Assembly (NCBI RefSeq): GCF_001949145.1
Contig: NW_019091391.1
Span: forward strand, 547,863 to 611,862
Reading direction: 5' to 3'
DNA from: Acanthaster planci
Lineage: Eukaryota > Echinodermata > Asteroidea > Valvatida > Acanthasteridae
Length of the DNA: 64,000 bases
In this document: piece after piece, positions 1 to 12,849 of the stretch
Layout: every line of letters starts with the position of its first letter
Position numbering within the stretch: position 1 is the first letter of the stretch
The notes under the pieces: model-generated
Told to the model about the DNA's origin: nothing
Seen by the model: only the letters and a program-made list of their open reading frames with translations
Databases searched by the model: none
Program-made: the position numbers and the translations under genes

Positions 1-1139
1 ATATGCAAAGGGCAAGTAAGCATGGGCAGTGTTTACAATTTTCGGCTTAGGGGCCCAGACTAGACTGCGCTTTGCCTTCAATGTAGGCCTACGGCGTGTA
101 CATGTATATGTACCGTACAGTCGGCCATGTGCGCCACGCTAGCTAGCTAAGCGCTAGGCGTGTGTACATATGTACGTGTACGGACTTATGCGACAGGTGC
201 GTGCAGTCCGAGATGGAAGTGTTCACTGCATTATTCTGTACAAGTACTAAAAGTAGCCTATGTTGCCTGGGTCCCATACCGCGCGCAAAGCAGAATGCAG
301 CAGCGTTTGTACAGGCTAAGTTACAGGAGTGGAGTTGCAAAACAGTATCTTTTTTTTAACTTGTGTTCATTGATGGATTGATATATAGAGAGGACTTGAA
401 TATTTTCTTCAATTTTTTTTATATAAATATACGCCAAGTAAATGTTACACTTTTTAATATTTGACACAGACAACAGTGTGTTTCAAAACAAAGCCTAGTC
501 TATCACTAGGGTTCACATAATTTTGGCAGGAAACGGAGGAAGCTACATGTGCTCAAGAAATATTAATAAAAGTGCCAAGTTCAATTTTATATGGTCACTT
601 TGTTTTAAACTGTTATGCTGGGTACCTGAAGAATAGTTGATAGGATCACCTCTGGGTCATCCGTCCATCAGTTTGCTTTGGGGTGAGGCTCCAGCGGACA
701 TGGATTGCAGCAAGCTCTTGGTCATCTCAACACATTATTTCAAATACCCAGAGACTCACAATGCATGTTTATGTCTGACATGACAAGCTGACATTATTCC
801 AAACGAATAGGTTTTCGCAAACCGTATTTAAAACCTTTTTTGTTATTGCTTTTCAAACATGCATTGTGAGTTTCGGCTCTGCTGTTATTGTTGTAGTACT
901 GTTGCATCCCTGAGCCTACTGAGTGAAGACAAAATAAAATCCCCCAGCAACCCGTAGGTTCGTCAGTCTGGGTAAAATGCAAGTTTGTGTACACCAGTCA
1001 GTGGAAATGAAAGATAAACAAAATGTACATTCTCAGATTGAAAAATACTGAAATCCTTGTCCATCTTGATTTACATGTACTTTTTAATTGTGAGACAAGT
1101 CTCAGTGAGTGCGAGTAGAACAGAGATTAGTACAGGAAT

Positions 1140-1325
1140 GTGGTTAGTTTCAAACTGCGAATGAACAAGCATCGGCATGCAGAACTGAAATTGGAATTGC
1201 GAAAGAAGCATGGGCATGCAGAACTGAAATTGGAACTGCGAAAGAACACGCATGGACATGTAGAACTGAAATTGAAACTGCGAAAGAACACGCATGGGCA
1301 TGTAGAATTGAATTTAAAAAAAAAT
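1140..1325. repeat. Four-unit tandem repeat, ~39 bp
   Basis: About four copies of a unit containing CATGGGCATGCAGAACTGAA followed by a TTGGAACTGCGAAAGAA-like segment lie head to tail. The period is near 39-42 bp, so a frame stays open and reads a degenerate 13-14 residue repeat (HGHAELKLELRK). The units are diverged from one another. I read this as a minisatellite rather than a gene, because the frame has no domain or clear start and ends in simple sequence. Confidence 0.75.
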
Positions 1326-1414
1326 TACAACGTAAAATTATTTCCCTGCCTACCTACCTACCTGGATTTTTTTCAGGCCGTTACCGTAAACACACCATTT
1401 TTTTGTTTGGCCTC

Positions 1415-1502
1415 ACTATCTCGCCGCGGCAATTATTATCTCGCCGCAGCGACACACCGCGGCGAGTTATAAGATAGAACTTCGTCGCGGCGATAGTTAT
1501 TC
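1415..1502. repeat. Nested GC-rich hairpins
   Basis: CTATCTCGCCGCGGC near the left end is the near reverse complement of GTCGCGGCGATAG near the right end. A second pair, CTCGCCGC and GCGGCGAG, is nested inside. The stretch is far richer in CpG than its A+T-rich surroundings. No element termini or target duplication were recognised. Confidence 0.6.
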
Positions 1503-4267
1503 GAAAAAGTCTTTGCAAGTGGCCGTTATACGCTTCCGTAGTTATCTGGTGCGTAACTAGTGGAATTGCAAAAAATGACCTTTCGCAAGGTAAATTCTTT
1601 TTTCCTCAAAAGCTGCGGTTCGCGTATCATTTCATTATTGCAATACAATTTATTTAAATTTCTGGTCCTATTATTGCTCGGTTGCAGTATATTCCGAGTA
1701 GGCCTATGTAAACTGACGCATTTGCTTGAATGACACGACGTCGTGCACCCCAAAGTCGATCTGCAAATTAACGTGAAAAAAGTGTCGGTATTTAAAGAAA
1801 AAAATGCAATAAATAATTTCAGGATTGGATCCCAATCAAATTTGACTTTAATGAATGGGCTCTCAGAAGACACTCTGCGTTCTCGCCCATTCTGTGCAAA
1901 GGATCCCCACTTTTTATCGTTTCTCCTTAGCAACGTGCAGTTAACTGTATGGTACATGTACATTCTTGAAAAGTTGGCACTAATTAAAGCTGACTTAAAA
2001 GACACATACATTGAAACTGCGCATGACATTACATTTTACAACCCCATTCACAAGGAAAAAATGCCCTTCACTGTTAATTAAGTGAATCCGTTGTAAAACT
2101 AGCCTCCTGGGACACAATAGAATGCTAGGACCATCTGGAGAGGCTATTACTTATCAACACCACTCGAAGCAGTCAATATTCCTAAAATTGGTCATCGCTC
2201 GCACTCTCGCATCTAGCGCCCTCAATTAGGCCTCACCAAGCAAGGGTGAACGAACTCGTCAGAAGTTCAGCCCTGTTTCCCTCCTTCCATGGTTGAACCG
2301 TCTGAATCGGATCTTGGGCCAACGGCTGTTTGGGTGCGGGGAGACAAAAGAAGCAGTCTATGGGTTTCACGGAAGGTTGGCCACAAAGTAGCGAGGAAAA
2401 GGAACAGTCGAGCTCTAAGACAGCCCAGACTAAGCGCTGGTTAGCAGAACCAAATATGGTAGATACGTGTCCAGATGTCTGTGTCAATTGTTGGTCTTTC
2501 TTTTTTCTTTTCAGTTTATACAAAACCAATCTGATTTTAGCGGTAGTTTGTAGTGGCCAATTAATATTCAAAACTGCCTGCGCCGCGCCGACCAAATCAC
2601 AATGCATGCAATGTGCGTGCGCTCGAATTCTCTGGGGGAACTGTGACCAACCGGACTGTCAGCTTGTGTTGTGTGAGGTGTGGATGGAGCGTTGCTCCCA
2701 AAAGACGCTGTACTTTGCTATGGCAGCAGCCCGCACGCACGCTTTCCTAAATGGCGACAGAACCACTTTTCAGCGGGTGTGATTATATCTGGGTGGACCC
2801 CCCCCAAATGATTAGATTACAATGACAGATGGTGAAACTAAGCTTCAACTTGATGTGTTTCTTAGGTACCCGAGAAAGTTACGTGTTTTTGCAATCTTTA
2901 TTCATTGTTTTTCTTTGAAGCGGGGAAGAGCCGATGAGTCTGAAGAGGCAAAAACACAAATATGATTAATAAAATGAATTATTTAGCCACTGTGCAAACA
3001 TGCGTGGCGAAATGTAATGATGTTCTCTAGACACCTCCATTCAGCGGCTGATTAATATTACGATGCCGTCCTGAACTGAGGCAAGAGTTATTCATCAAAA
3101 TGATAAAATGTCGCACATTGAATTTAGCGCCTCTTAAATTATGTACAATTTGCCCGTTGGTTGGAGTCGAGTACCCGTTTCTTCGAGTTTGATGAAATGA
3201 AATTGACTTTTCCGTTCTTGGGAGAATACTGTGTAAATGGACGGTTTGTAAAATGAATTTGAAATAACACAAAGACACGATGTAGGTCGTCCCTGAATCA
3301 TAATTACAGGGCTTTGGGGCTTGTCAAAAAATACACAGTAGACCATCAATTACCTTTTTGAGTAAATTGATTCAAGCAGCGGATGTATTGTTTCATTTCC
3401 AGTGTAATGACTCAAAACCTAAAGCCTTAATGCTGGTTTTAATGCCCACCATCAAGTAGTCGTGGTTTCCACGATAGCCTATAGGCTATATGCCTTCCTG
3501 AATACTCCATTTAACAGGAGGTGACGCTGGGACAGTGGTTAACTAAATGCTTTACTTTTTTTCAGGACAGGACGAGGTGTCATTGTTTATAAAGCGACAC
3601 GGAGGCATGATGACAAATTAATCGTTACTGTTCTTTGGGGGAAAATTAGTTTACTTGTAAGTGTGTGTCTGCTTGGTTGCTGTGTTGTCCGGAGCAAAAC
3701 TTGAAGTTCAAATATTGTAGGCTGTGATCTCTAGGAAAAAAGTGAAATGATGGAAAGCGATTCAAAAGCACGAAACCACGGTTTTTCTTGGTTCCTTGGT
3801 ACGCTGAGTTGTTTTTGGAGGGGATTAATACCCAGGTGTTAACTGAATCCCTCTCCTGTAGAGAACTGATCCTGGCGGGTTAGGCAAACTTCAGGTGGCT
3901 CACGCATGCAAACTTCAAACCCTTTGGTCAGGCCACGTTTTCAGGCTACCTCGGTCTCTCTTTCTTTGTTTTGATCATTTTCAGTTGTGATTAAGTTTAG
4001 GCCTATTGAGGTCTTTTCTGCGTCGTATTTGGGAGAAAATCTCAACATAGCGGAATGAACTATTTATATATTTTACAAATTACAGCGTGTCACTGACTTC
4101 ACACATACACGGCCTTTTGTGTGTCTCCACACCACAACTGTTGTCATGGTTTGGAACCGGTCCGTCGAATCAGATCCTGTGGTCACGGATAGTTTCGTGT
4201 CACTACCCGCATGCTTCCCGTACTGGTTGCCAAACGAAAGACCCCGGTTATTTTGCAATTGCAGAGT

Positions 4268-4860
4268 TATATTGCAACTTGACTCGAATCAATAACTCCC
4301 GACTCGAGTCACATTTTTTGGCGACTCGACTCGATTCTCGATTGGTATAAAAGTGACTCGACTCGAGTCCCTTATCAGTAGACACGACTCAAGCGAAAGT
4401 TAATAAGACTCGAGTCCCAATAATACAACAAAGAAGAAATTATTTGCACTGATTTACAATGCTTGATTATCATGTTTCTTCTTGTGTAATTATCGTCAAG
4501 AGCAAGCTACAGTGTGCCCACATGTAGAAACCAAGAGGTTATCTAAAAAAAGTCAAAAATGAATTTATCTCTTGTTTTTATTTATCCTATTGTGTTCAAA
4601 TATTTGTGACTCGAATTAACTACTTGACTCGACTCAACTTTTCTTTCCTAATGACTCGATTCAACTTGAGTCACTATGTTATTGTTAAAACGACTGACTT
4701 CGACTCAAGTCACTACGTTACAATGACGACTCGGCCCGAGTCACTGAGTTACAATGACTTGGCTCGATTCGAATTGAGCCACTGGGTTACAATGACTCAA
4801 CTCGAGTCACTGAGTTACAATGACTCGACTAGAGTCAAAAATAAATGACTCGCTACAACT
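4268..4860. repeat. GACTCGAGTC-rich degenerate repeats
   Basis: Two blocks (about 4268-4410 and 4606-4860) are packed with GACTCGACTCGAGTC-like words. In the second block a 28-bp unit ending CACTGAGTTACAAT recurs with a palindromic core, with one longer 38-bp variant. The open frame across the second block is a product of the repeat, not a gene. Confidence 0.75.
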
Positions 4861-7071
4861 CTATTATGCAGAAACGACGGCAACATCGCGCAAGTAAATT
4901 GTCATACAAGGAGTAAATAATGAATACCTTGGGCACTTCCAAAATCCAGGAAAAGTCTTATAGTTTTGAGACACGCAGGCACATGAAATTAAAGCCCATT
5001 TACCATTGCTCGATCACTTCTGTTGACCTTTTTTAAGGGAATCCAGTAATACTTTAGGGAAATTTTCCCTCCAAATCAGGTAGCCGCCAGTCCTGAATCC
5101 TGTAAAGTCAGTTTAGCCCTTTCTACACGGAACTTGCGATAGCGCTGACGCTTTTTAAAAACGCACAGGCATCAGTTTGCAGCGGCAACATGGGCGTCAA
5201 TCGGCGGGGACCTGGTGGCATGTCCCCCAACATTTTAATGTGGAGAGGACACCACATCGTTCGTCCCCCCGGCATCACTTTTTCATCCGGTTCCTAAAAA
5301 AAAGTGTAGGGGGAGGAAGCTTGAACGTTGATTGATATAAGAGTCGCTGTCAATAATGCCAAATCTTTCCTCTTACTGTGTGGTAATGAAAAACAAACGG
5401 CTCTCGTCTTCCATTGAATTTTCAAAGGATAAAAGTGATTTCAAACATGAAATAAATCTTGCCAAAGCATTTGCTCAAAAACATTTGAAGTGGTCAGAAA
5501 TTGCCACCGTCTCACATTGCACCACAAGGCAGCTATAATCTCCAATTTTCCGGCCCCGGACACCATGCCGTCTGCACGTCTCCGCCCTCCACTAGGCTAA
5601 TTCAGATCAAGGTTAGGACTCCCCACGTTTGAAAAGCAAAAACCGGCGCCCATGATGCGTCTACAATCAATTTGACAAGGATCTTAGATATTGCCTTATC
5701 CTTCCGAGTTTAAGTTACCGGAAGCCATAACCGTTACCTGATCGACCTTTCCCTCATCTATAGCTGGTGCCGAGTGACTGTTAAATAAGACAGAGGAGGG
5801 AACCAGCTCAAGACCATTTCACGTCTGCTTATGCGCTATCGCGATTCAATTTGGCCTGAGTAGGCCATTTTGAGTTGGTAATACCTACTTCGTGCCAAGT
5901 TCGTGCCAAGTTTTGATGTGACCTCAACCTCAAAATCCCCCCATACCAGCCAAATACAATGGGTGCCCGATAACCTCGCTCTACCCGCCTCCTTGAAGGA
6001 CACCCTAGAAAATTTCCCACGTCCTGTTTATTACTATTCCCGTTAAGGGGTTAGTGTATTCGGGGTCAACAAACTTTTCCCTTGCATGGGGAGAACAGCT
6101 GTACATGTAGCTTTGTTTCACTGTGTGTGTACCAGAATGGTTAGGCCCACGTTCGTGGTCGCCTACAATGAAAGATTATTTCGACATCCATATCAGGTTG
6201 TTTTGGGTCACACTGTTGAGGAATACTGTTAATCGAGGCATAAAAGGCCGAGCTGGTAGATCCCGGGAAAGACCGTAAGACCGCGGAGAAAGGATGAATA
6301 CAGAGATGCACGTTGAAAGAACAAAACGCACATTTTGGAAGCATGAGGCCAGCACAGCTAATCCATTCGCTCCTGGACCAAACTCAGTAACCTGGGTTGC
6401 CTCCATGGATTGCGCAACTTTGAACTTTAGAGACAAAGTCTATGTTATGAAGAAAATGCGTCAAACCCTAACGAGTGTCTGTTAACCCCGATAACACCAC
6501 AAAGCGACAACAAAGTTTTGGCAAGTTGAATGCCTGACATTGGAACCATCGTTGTGCTGTTTATTTTGAAGTTACGAGTTCTCAAATATCCCTTCCTATG
6601 CTGTTATTCTCCGAACTTTTTGAAAAGGAATGGACAACACTGTGTTTGTTTTGATCATGGAGGTGGGAAAAGATCTTTCATCCTAGTCGCACTTTGAAAA
6701 GTGTGTGTTCCTTCCTCCACGGTCTTACTCTCTATCGGCAAGTAGCGGAAAAAACCCGCACAAACATAGACAGTGCTATCAGCGTCAGAACGATTCATAG
6801 TTAAGGGTCAGGGGGTAATGGTATGTCAGTTTCTTCGTCCAGAGTCTGCGTGCATAATCAGTCCCTGCGGGGCTCGGTTTCAGAAACACACCCGCTCAGG
6901 AGTGGATCATGCCAGCCAGACTAAGTATTAATTTTGTGCCTGAAATGTGCAGAGTGCATTGTCTGTTACCCGACGGTGTGCATGAATGCTCGAAACTGCT
7001 GCGCCCATGTTGGTTGTTGATTTGTACTGCTACTCTTAGGGAAATAATGGACAACCATAGAGTGTAAATCC

Positions 7072-7649
7072 ATGGAAAAGTCATGCTGTCATACCCACAC
7101 ACCGAACTACCTGGCCAGCCGAAACGGAGACGCGCGATCGTCCAGCGACGAGACATCGGAGATGATAGGTAACGACAGCACCACCGTGATTGACTTAGAC
7201 GATCCGCACGAACACCAGAAAAGCCACGGCAACGGTTTTATGCGGAATGGGGGGCTCTCCAACGGGATGCACCCAAGCCTGGCCCATGCCCACGGCCACC
7301 AGGCGAACGGTGCTCTGCCCAATTCGGCCATCGAGAAGATCGCCATCGAGATCGCCGAGGCGCAGGCTTCGGCGGCGGCCCATCACGCCCCGTCATCCCC
7401 GCCGCGGTTTGAGTCCGAGCCCTTCAAGACGGTCCTGGCCGTCTTATACTGTATGCTGGTGTCTTTCATGTCGGCCTTCACTATGACTTACACACACGAT
7501 CGCACGCCCGACTTGACCGTCAGCCCACCCCTCCCCGATGTCGTCTTCGACTTGGTGCCTCGGATCGAATGGGCGTTCCTGGCTTGCGAAATTGGAATGA
7601 TTCTGCTAGTAGTCGCTAACCTCGTCAATCTTACATTCCATAAGCACAG
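7072..7649 (+). CDS. SAMD8: SMSr-type ceramide phosphotransferase, first coding exon A
   Basis: This exon encodes the N-terminus of a sphingomyelin-synthase-family membrane enzyme. The ATG at 7072 is preceded by an in-frame TAA at 7045-7047. Residues 1-110 are a soluble, polar, His/Ala-rich tail with no recognisable SAM domain. Residues 118-142 form the first membrane span. They are followed by a HDRTPDL loop and the family motif PPLPD, then FDLVPRIEWAF and a second membrane span. The exon ends HKH plus two bases at a GTAAGA donor, which joins in phase to the exon at 28483. With the three downstream exons the product is 399 residues. The family transfers a phospho-headgroup to ceramide; SMSr makes ceramide phosphoethanolamine in the ER. 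A second version of this exon lies at 12850-13163. Family assignment is firm; the missing SAM domain is observed in this window only. Confidence 0.93.
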
Positions 7650-8687
7650 GTAAGACAAAGGTTTAACGGTCATCAGACGGACCCCCCCTAATATCAAACC
7701 ACAATCAAAATGGTGTCTTTAAAGATCCAGTCACTTTACATCAATAAGGCCGTTATTATGCCGAAAAAAGAAGCTCTCTAGCGCGAAGATCTTGCTTTCT
7801 GTTCAATATTTAACACTGTGGCATTTAAAAGGTTATTTTGACATGTTTGATATAAACTTCCTTCGGAAAGATTAAATGATTGTAGCTAGACGGAACAGTC
7901 GGCTTGTTGAATTCATTTTCATATTTTTTAACATAAGCATTCCGTAACCCTCCCTCGTCATAACCCATCCAGGTATCTGCAGCGAATTTGGATTATGTCT
8001 GTTGCGTTTTCCTCGTGAATTTGTAACTACAATTCATTTTAATCACGGGCAGGCGGCTAGTCTCTCTCTCAGAGCAGAAAATGCCTAACAAAACCGGTTA
8101 GTCAAGAGATTTTATGGTCTGTCTAAACTCCACAGGCGTTGTCACCTCCGGGTGCGTAGGGTGAACGCGCTGCCCGTGCCTTTTATGCCCATGCGTCAAA
8201 GTCATCAATTTTGATTGCCGTTTACAATGAACTTTCTTGGTAATTGTTCTCCATAACCGTCGTTCTGGCGAAACGTTATTCGCCATTTCCGGGTTCATGT
8301 TTTTGCTTGGCAGACACCTTTGTTCGAAGTTGTGGAGTCTTTCACACGGGGACTTCGCATACCAAACACATTGGCAGAATACATGCATCATGAACCAGTA
8401 ATGCTTTCGTTCCCTCAGCCCTTTTGGTCGAGTTCGAGCGGCCTGTTCTTCACACAGGTTTCTTGTTCTTGCGCTCGAACAGCGAGAGCACGACCCAAGA
8501 ACACTGTTCTCGGGACAGGAACACACACCACTTCCTCCTTCTTCTCTTTGTATGAGTGTCCAGAAGGCTTTTTGTCCTGAGGTTCAAGACAAGAAACACC
8601 ACGTGATGACTAAAGGACCGACTGCAGACAGCTGAGGCTATAACTTTGTCCTATGTTGAATTGTTTACATGTATTTCTAATCAAGCA

Positions 8688-8780
8688 ATACGGCCGTTTC
8701 ACAATAGTGCGCCACCAAGAGTTTCCAACGCGTTGGCCAATCACAATGCGCGAAAGTTGTCGACCCAATGCAACGTGCAC
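8688..8780. mobile_element. Palindromic MITE family A, half copy
   Basis: CGGCCGTTTCACAATAGTGC opens the segment. It runs through a GCGTTGGCCAATCACAATGC block to GTCGACCCAATGC and then leaves the repeat. It matches the left arm of the complete copy at 21126-21293, while the right arm is missing. It is probably a decayed or internally deleted insertion. Confidence 0.8.
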
Positions 8781-8831
8781 TGAAATACGCAAAGCTCTTG
8801 ATATGAAAAAAGAAACTGTTTGGGTAAAACT

Positions 8832-8955
8832 CAAGCCGTGTCGGAAACGGGCTTCCAGAGCTGCGGTTAGGTCTATTGTCTACGCGTCTCCACGCATTTC
8901 CAATGGAGCGAAGACCCAGACCTAGCTCTAGACAACATATTCGGATGCAGCCTCA
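8832..8955. mobile_element. Short inverted-repeat element family C, copy 1
   Basis: The segment begins AAGCCGTGTCGGAAACGG and ends TTCGGATGCAGCCTCAG. The two ends are imperfect inverted repeats (AGGCYGYRTCCGAA). The interior contains CTTCCAGAGCT, TTAGGTCTATTGTCT and CCTAGCTCTAGACAA. A closely similar copy lies at 34935-35055. The short size and terminal symmetry fit a MITE; no transposase is present. Confidence 0.72.
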
Positions 8956-10686
8956 GTGTTAAAACAAGATGATTAAAGATCAGTGTCTTTGCTCTTTAAT
9001 TGGGCTAAAACTCCTGTACTTGCTAACACGTGACATGCCTTATGTTACATATCGAGAGACTTTGTCGAACAAGTACACATCTTTGGTATTCCAATATTCA
9101 TAATATTTGGCAATACTGCCAGGCCTCTATCTAAATACGTGTAAATGGAATGACCATTCCATAAACAGGTTTTCTCAACTGAAAATGACTTGACTTTCTA
9201 TCATATCGTTAAAACCATGCCTAAGGAAAGTGGTAATACGCATTCAAAAGTTTTCAAATTATGACCAGCTCCAAACAAAACTGTCAGTAGGCCTACTCAT
9301 TTTTGTACACTGTAAAAAAATCTGAAGATATGAAAGATAAATGTAAATGTGTAAATGTTTTATAGGCATCAGTATACTAAGTTCAGCCATCCCTTCCTTT
9401 TAAACACCCATAAGGAAAAGGTTTCCTTGACATTTTCTTTTTTCGTGATTTAAACCAATGATTGAAATCAATTGATTCAAATCCAACAACCATGGTTTCA
9501 AGTACCACTCGTTCGTGTTTATCGGGAATACATTAAAACACTTTCACGTATACTGACTGCGTTCTGTTGCGGACATAACACTGCGTGAGTCGCACTTTGT
9601 GTCTTATACAAGTGAAATGACTTAACCCAAAAAAAAAGGCTGATAAGTTCACAGTCAAATTGTTTGGAGCATTGATTTATTTTGGAACCTACGTGTCATA
9701 TCAATTAAATGTTGTTTATTGCCATATATGAACATATTATTACCTACCTCAATGTAATCGTAATGCGTTTTGGTAGTGCCTTTAACCAATGTAAATAATG
9801 CCAGTATTCGTGTACTTCTATGAAATTGTCTTTCGTTGTTGATTAGAGCAGTGTTGCCTTGGTGAGCGATAACACCGCTTATCTCATAACCCCACGGAAC
9901 AGTCACTTCCGCGCAATAATAATGGACATGTACTGACCCATGTGTGTGGGTTAACACGTGTTTTGCTCGACTGTTCGGCGGTGAAGGGTCCGAGTCCGGA
10001 GCTCAGACTCGAGGCATTAGCACCGACGGACAGGCCCAGTGTGATGAAACGACGAGGTGTATGACCCGAAGGGATATATTATATAAATATATATACAATA
10101 TGCACATGAGTCATCCTGGACCGCCGGGCTGGGCAGTCATGACATGTAATCTATCACAGCTGAGGTCTCGTAGTCTCGTCACAATATACACGGGGATGTG
10201 TTTAGAAACGCTGTTTTGATTTTTGTCGTACAGATTGCCGAGCCATCTTTTGCTATTTCGACCAAGAAAGCCATATAAATCGAATGGACAAAGGATAGTT
10301 CTACGTTCTTGATTTACACGTATATAAGAACTCGTCTGAGTAGAGTGCAGCAACATCGCTGTTTCGGTCAAGTTCGGTCATTCGAAGCTTTTCTCGGTGG
10401 CAATTGCGTTACTTGTCTTTCAGTTCTTTTAAGAAAAAAAAAGAAGTCTCTCTTGGGTTGAACAGATGCATAGAAAAGTTTTAAATGAAATTAATCCCAC
10501 TTCCTGTTACAGGACATGGTGGGCGCAGATTTATTTCTTGTTTCAACATTTTGGCCGTGTCATTTCCTGATGTTGTCACAGTCTAGTTCATGCCATACGC
10601 ATTCCACAATGTGCCATTGAATCATACACCCCCATATACCCGAGTCAGGACGTGTGAGAAACATGAAAACAGCGAACTTGGACCGA

Positions 10687-11083
10687 CAGGGTAGTTCAGA
10701 AAAAGTACACCCAAGTTTAAGGTGATTGTTCACCCACATCCTTCAATCCAGAGAATTTGTATTTAACTAGCTTTGATGAGTAGTGACTTATCCACGGGCC
10801 TTTCTTACCTTCAGTTTCTGTCACATGCGTGTTATCGTTTTGCTCGGTCATTCTTATGTGCAATGAAGCTCTTGTGGGGAAAAAACCCGGTTTTGTACAT
10901 GTACATGCCATATGTAATAGGCGATATCTTGGAACCCGATTAAGCTAGACCTACCACTGTTTCAGGATTATCGCTGAGCACCCCAGTCATCAGCACGAGG
11001 TAAATACAAATTCTCAGGATTGAAGGATGTAGGGTGAACAGTCACCTTAACCTTGGGTTTACTTTTTCTTTTGAACCACCCTG
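10687..11083. mobile_element. 397-bp terminal-inverted-repeat element
   Basis: The left end reads CAGGGTAGTTCA, then AAAAAGTACACCCAAG, then TTTAAGGTGATTGTTCACCC. The right end (11001-11083) is its reverse complement with scattered changes, ending GAACCACCCTG. The arms are about 80 bp each and the interior has no transposase frame. I read it as a non-autonomous DNA transposon. The host target duplication is unclear. Confidence 0.75.
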
Positions 11084-12849
11084 TACTTCTGGATTGGTCT
11101 GTGTATGAAGAAAATAAGGCAGGCATGCTTGCCAGGGGACAACTACGATCAGGTGTGTCAGATGCATTCCCAGTTCTCCAGACATCAGTGCATACCGCAT
11201 TCATCAACACCCTGACTGTAATATTATGTCGCCACGTAGGGGCCCACAGAGCGGCGGGCAAATTCCCTGATCTGGCCACTGTGATCTGACCAATGTGTAT
11301 TTTTGGCTCTCGTAATGAATAATGCAAGAATAGCAAAATCAGTCTCCTGCCACCATTATCCTTCATACCATTGAACTTATGAATAGGGGACCCATTAACT
11401 AAAGGTTTATAGCGCGTGATGCCGAGCGCCCATCAGTAAATTACACTACTTCGGTACTAGTACTAACTCCAACACCCTAGGGTATGTGGGATATTATGTT
11501 AATTTTGAAGGACTGAATCAGGACAGGTGGTTTTCACTCCCAAACAATTTGTATTTGCGTAATGTTCTGTAATGTAAGTGAGCTTACTGAATTCCGCAGA
11601 CTTTACACTGAGAAATAAAAACCAGGCATAGGCCTGTCAAACGAGAAAAGGATTCCGCCCAGATGATACAATTCTATGTTTGTGGCATAAATATGTTTTT
11701 CCAGTCCACCCTTCCTTACAAAGAGCAGTTGTGTCAGGGTGTATTGGCGGTCAGACAACGATTCAAGTTGACAGAAAAGGAACGTAATTTCCAGGTGCGT
11801 TTTTCCATAATATCTTTACAACAGACCCTGTCTTGCGCGGCATCATGGAGGGGGCTGTCGGGCAGGGAAGATACGTGGGCTGTAACTCGCGCTCTATCAT
11901 ACACGCACCCTATTTTGTCACACGTCGCCTCTGTTTGCGTGGAATCTACGGGCTTAACTGGTAAGAACAGTTCCCAGTAGAGTGTGTTGAAATACAAGTA
12001 GTGAAGTTTGATCACGCTGACGCTGCTCTTGGTTACTTCTCGAGAGAGGGAAAGAGAGACGCCAGGCAACAACCTTAAAATCATCCTGGCTCTCGTCTCT
12101 TTGTTAGCTCGAGGTACATGTAGCATTCGAGGGCGGGAGAGGGGGGCGGGCATGTCCCCAAAGCTTGTGGAACCTTACCCCTAGCAAGGTTTGAAAAAGG
12201 TTGCATGAAGGAAGTCCTAACTTTTTAGCTCTGCAAACAGATTGGACCCCCCCCAAAAAAGTTGGTTTTGGATCCGCCCTTGGTAGGCGCTAGTCTTTAA
12301 TACATGTCAGTTTGTTTACCCGAATCTGCAATGAAACTCACTGTCATGAGGAAGTTAAAAATGCACGGCAGGCTTACATTCCATGCACACAAAATCTTTG
12401 AATACGTAAAGGTCAAGCTCGTTGAAGCCCTTGCAGCTGTGAGCCTGAAGAACAAACAGCCCACGTCTGGTCCTTGTACTCGGGCAGCGAAAGTCGTCTT
12501 TTCATATCGCTTATCACGTGGTGTTTTCTTAGGGATATGGGAACCGAATGTTATGTTCCCACGTTTGGTCCCATCAAAACTATCAAATTTGGTATACGCT
12601 GGAGAAACTTTGTGATTTGCCAAGCGGTGGTTCTAAGAGTGGGTTTATATTGACTTGCTGTCTGCACTGGACTGGTCTTTTTCGTGTTTGGACAGTTGTG
12701 GGATAACCACTAGTTACAAGAAACTAGAGATCGCTTGCTCTGACGGGACGAAGGTCGTGATAGAGGAAGACTGGTGCCGATAGGGGAGTGCTTTGCTGCG
12801 CGGCGAGACACTGCCGAGGGGAGCACGCGTGGTGGGCCCGGGCTGGGAC

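Larger units (their letters stand above)
1..7071. other. Upstream non-coding region
   Basis: No open frame here shows a recognisable domain or a convincing exon. The stretch is A+T-rich with scattered TACATGTA palindromes. It contains a roughly 39-bp tandem repeat near 1.14-1.32 kb, a GC-rich hairpin cluster near 1.42-1.50 kb, a perfect 16-bp palindrome (ATAGCCTATAGGCTAT) near 3.47 kb and GACTCGAGTC-type repeats at 4.27-4.86 kb. It lies 5' of the SMSr gene, so 5' UTR exons and promoter elements of that gene may be in it, but I cannot point to them. Confidence 0.6.
7650..12780. other. Interval between alternative SMSr first exons
   Basis: About 5.1 kb with no convincing exon. It holds one half-copy of a palindromic MITE (8688-8780), a 124-bp MITE-like element directly after it (8832-8955) and a 397-bp inverted-repeat element (10687-11083). 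If exon B has its own promoter it should lie in the last kilobase or so of this interval. Open frames on both strands near 12.3-12.6 kb overlap each other and show no domain. Confidence 0.55.

Noticed and set aside
1526-2081. Overlapping frames of 167 (minus) and 112 (plus) codons
   Set aside because: They overlap on opposite strands, have no domain and A/T-rich codons; likely chance.
4606-4848. Frame with a repeated SLSYND motif
   Set aside because: It follows the 28-bp repeat unit; no start context or domain.
12304-12623. Mutually antisense ~105-codon frames just upstream of exon B
   Set aside because: Open on both strands with no homology; the plus-strand frame ends before exon B, so it does not extend the coding sequence.
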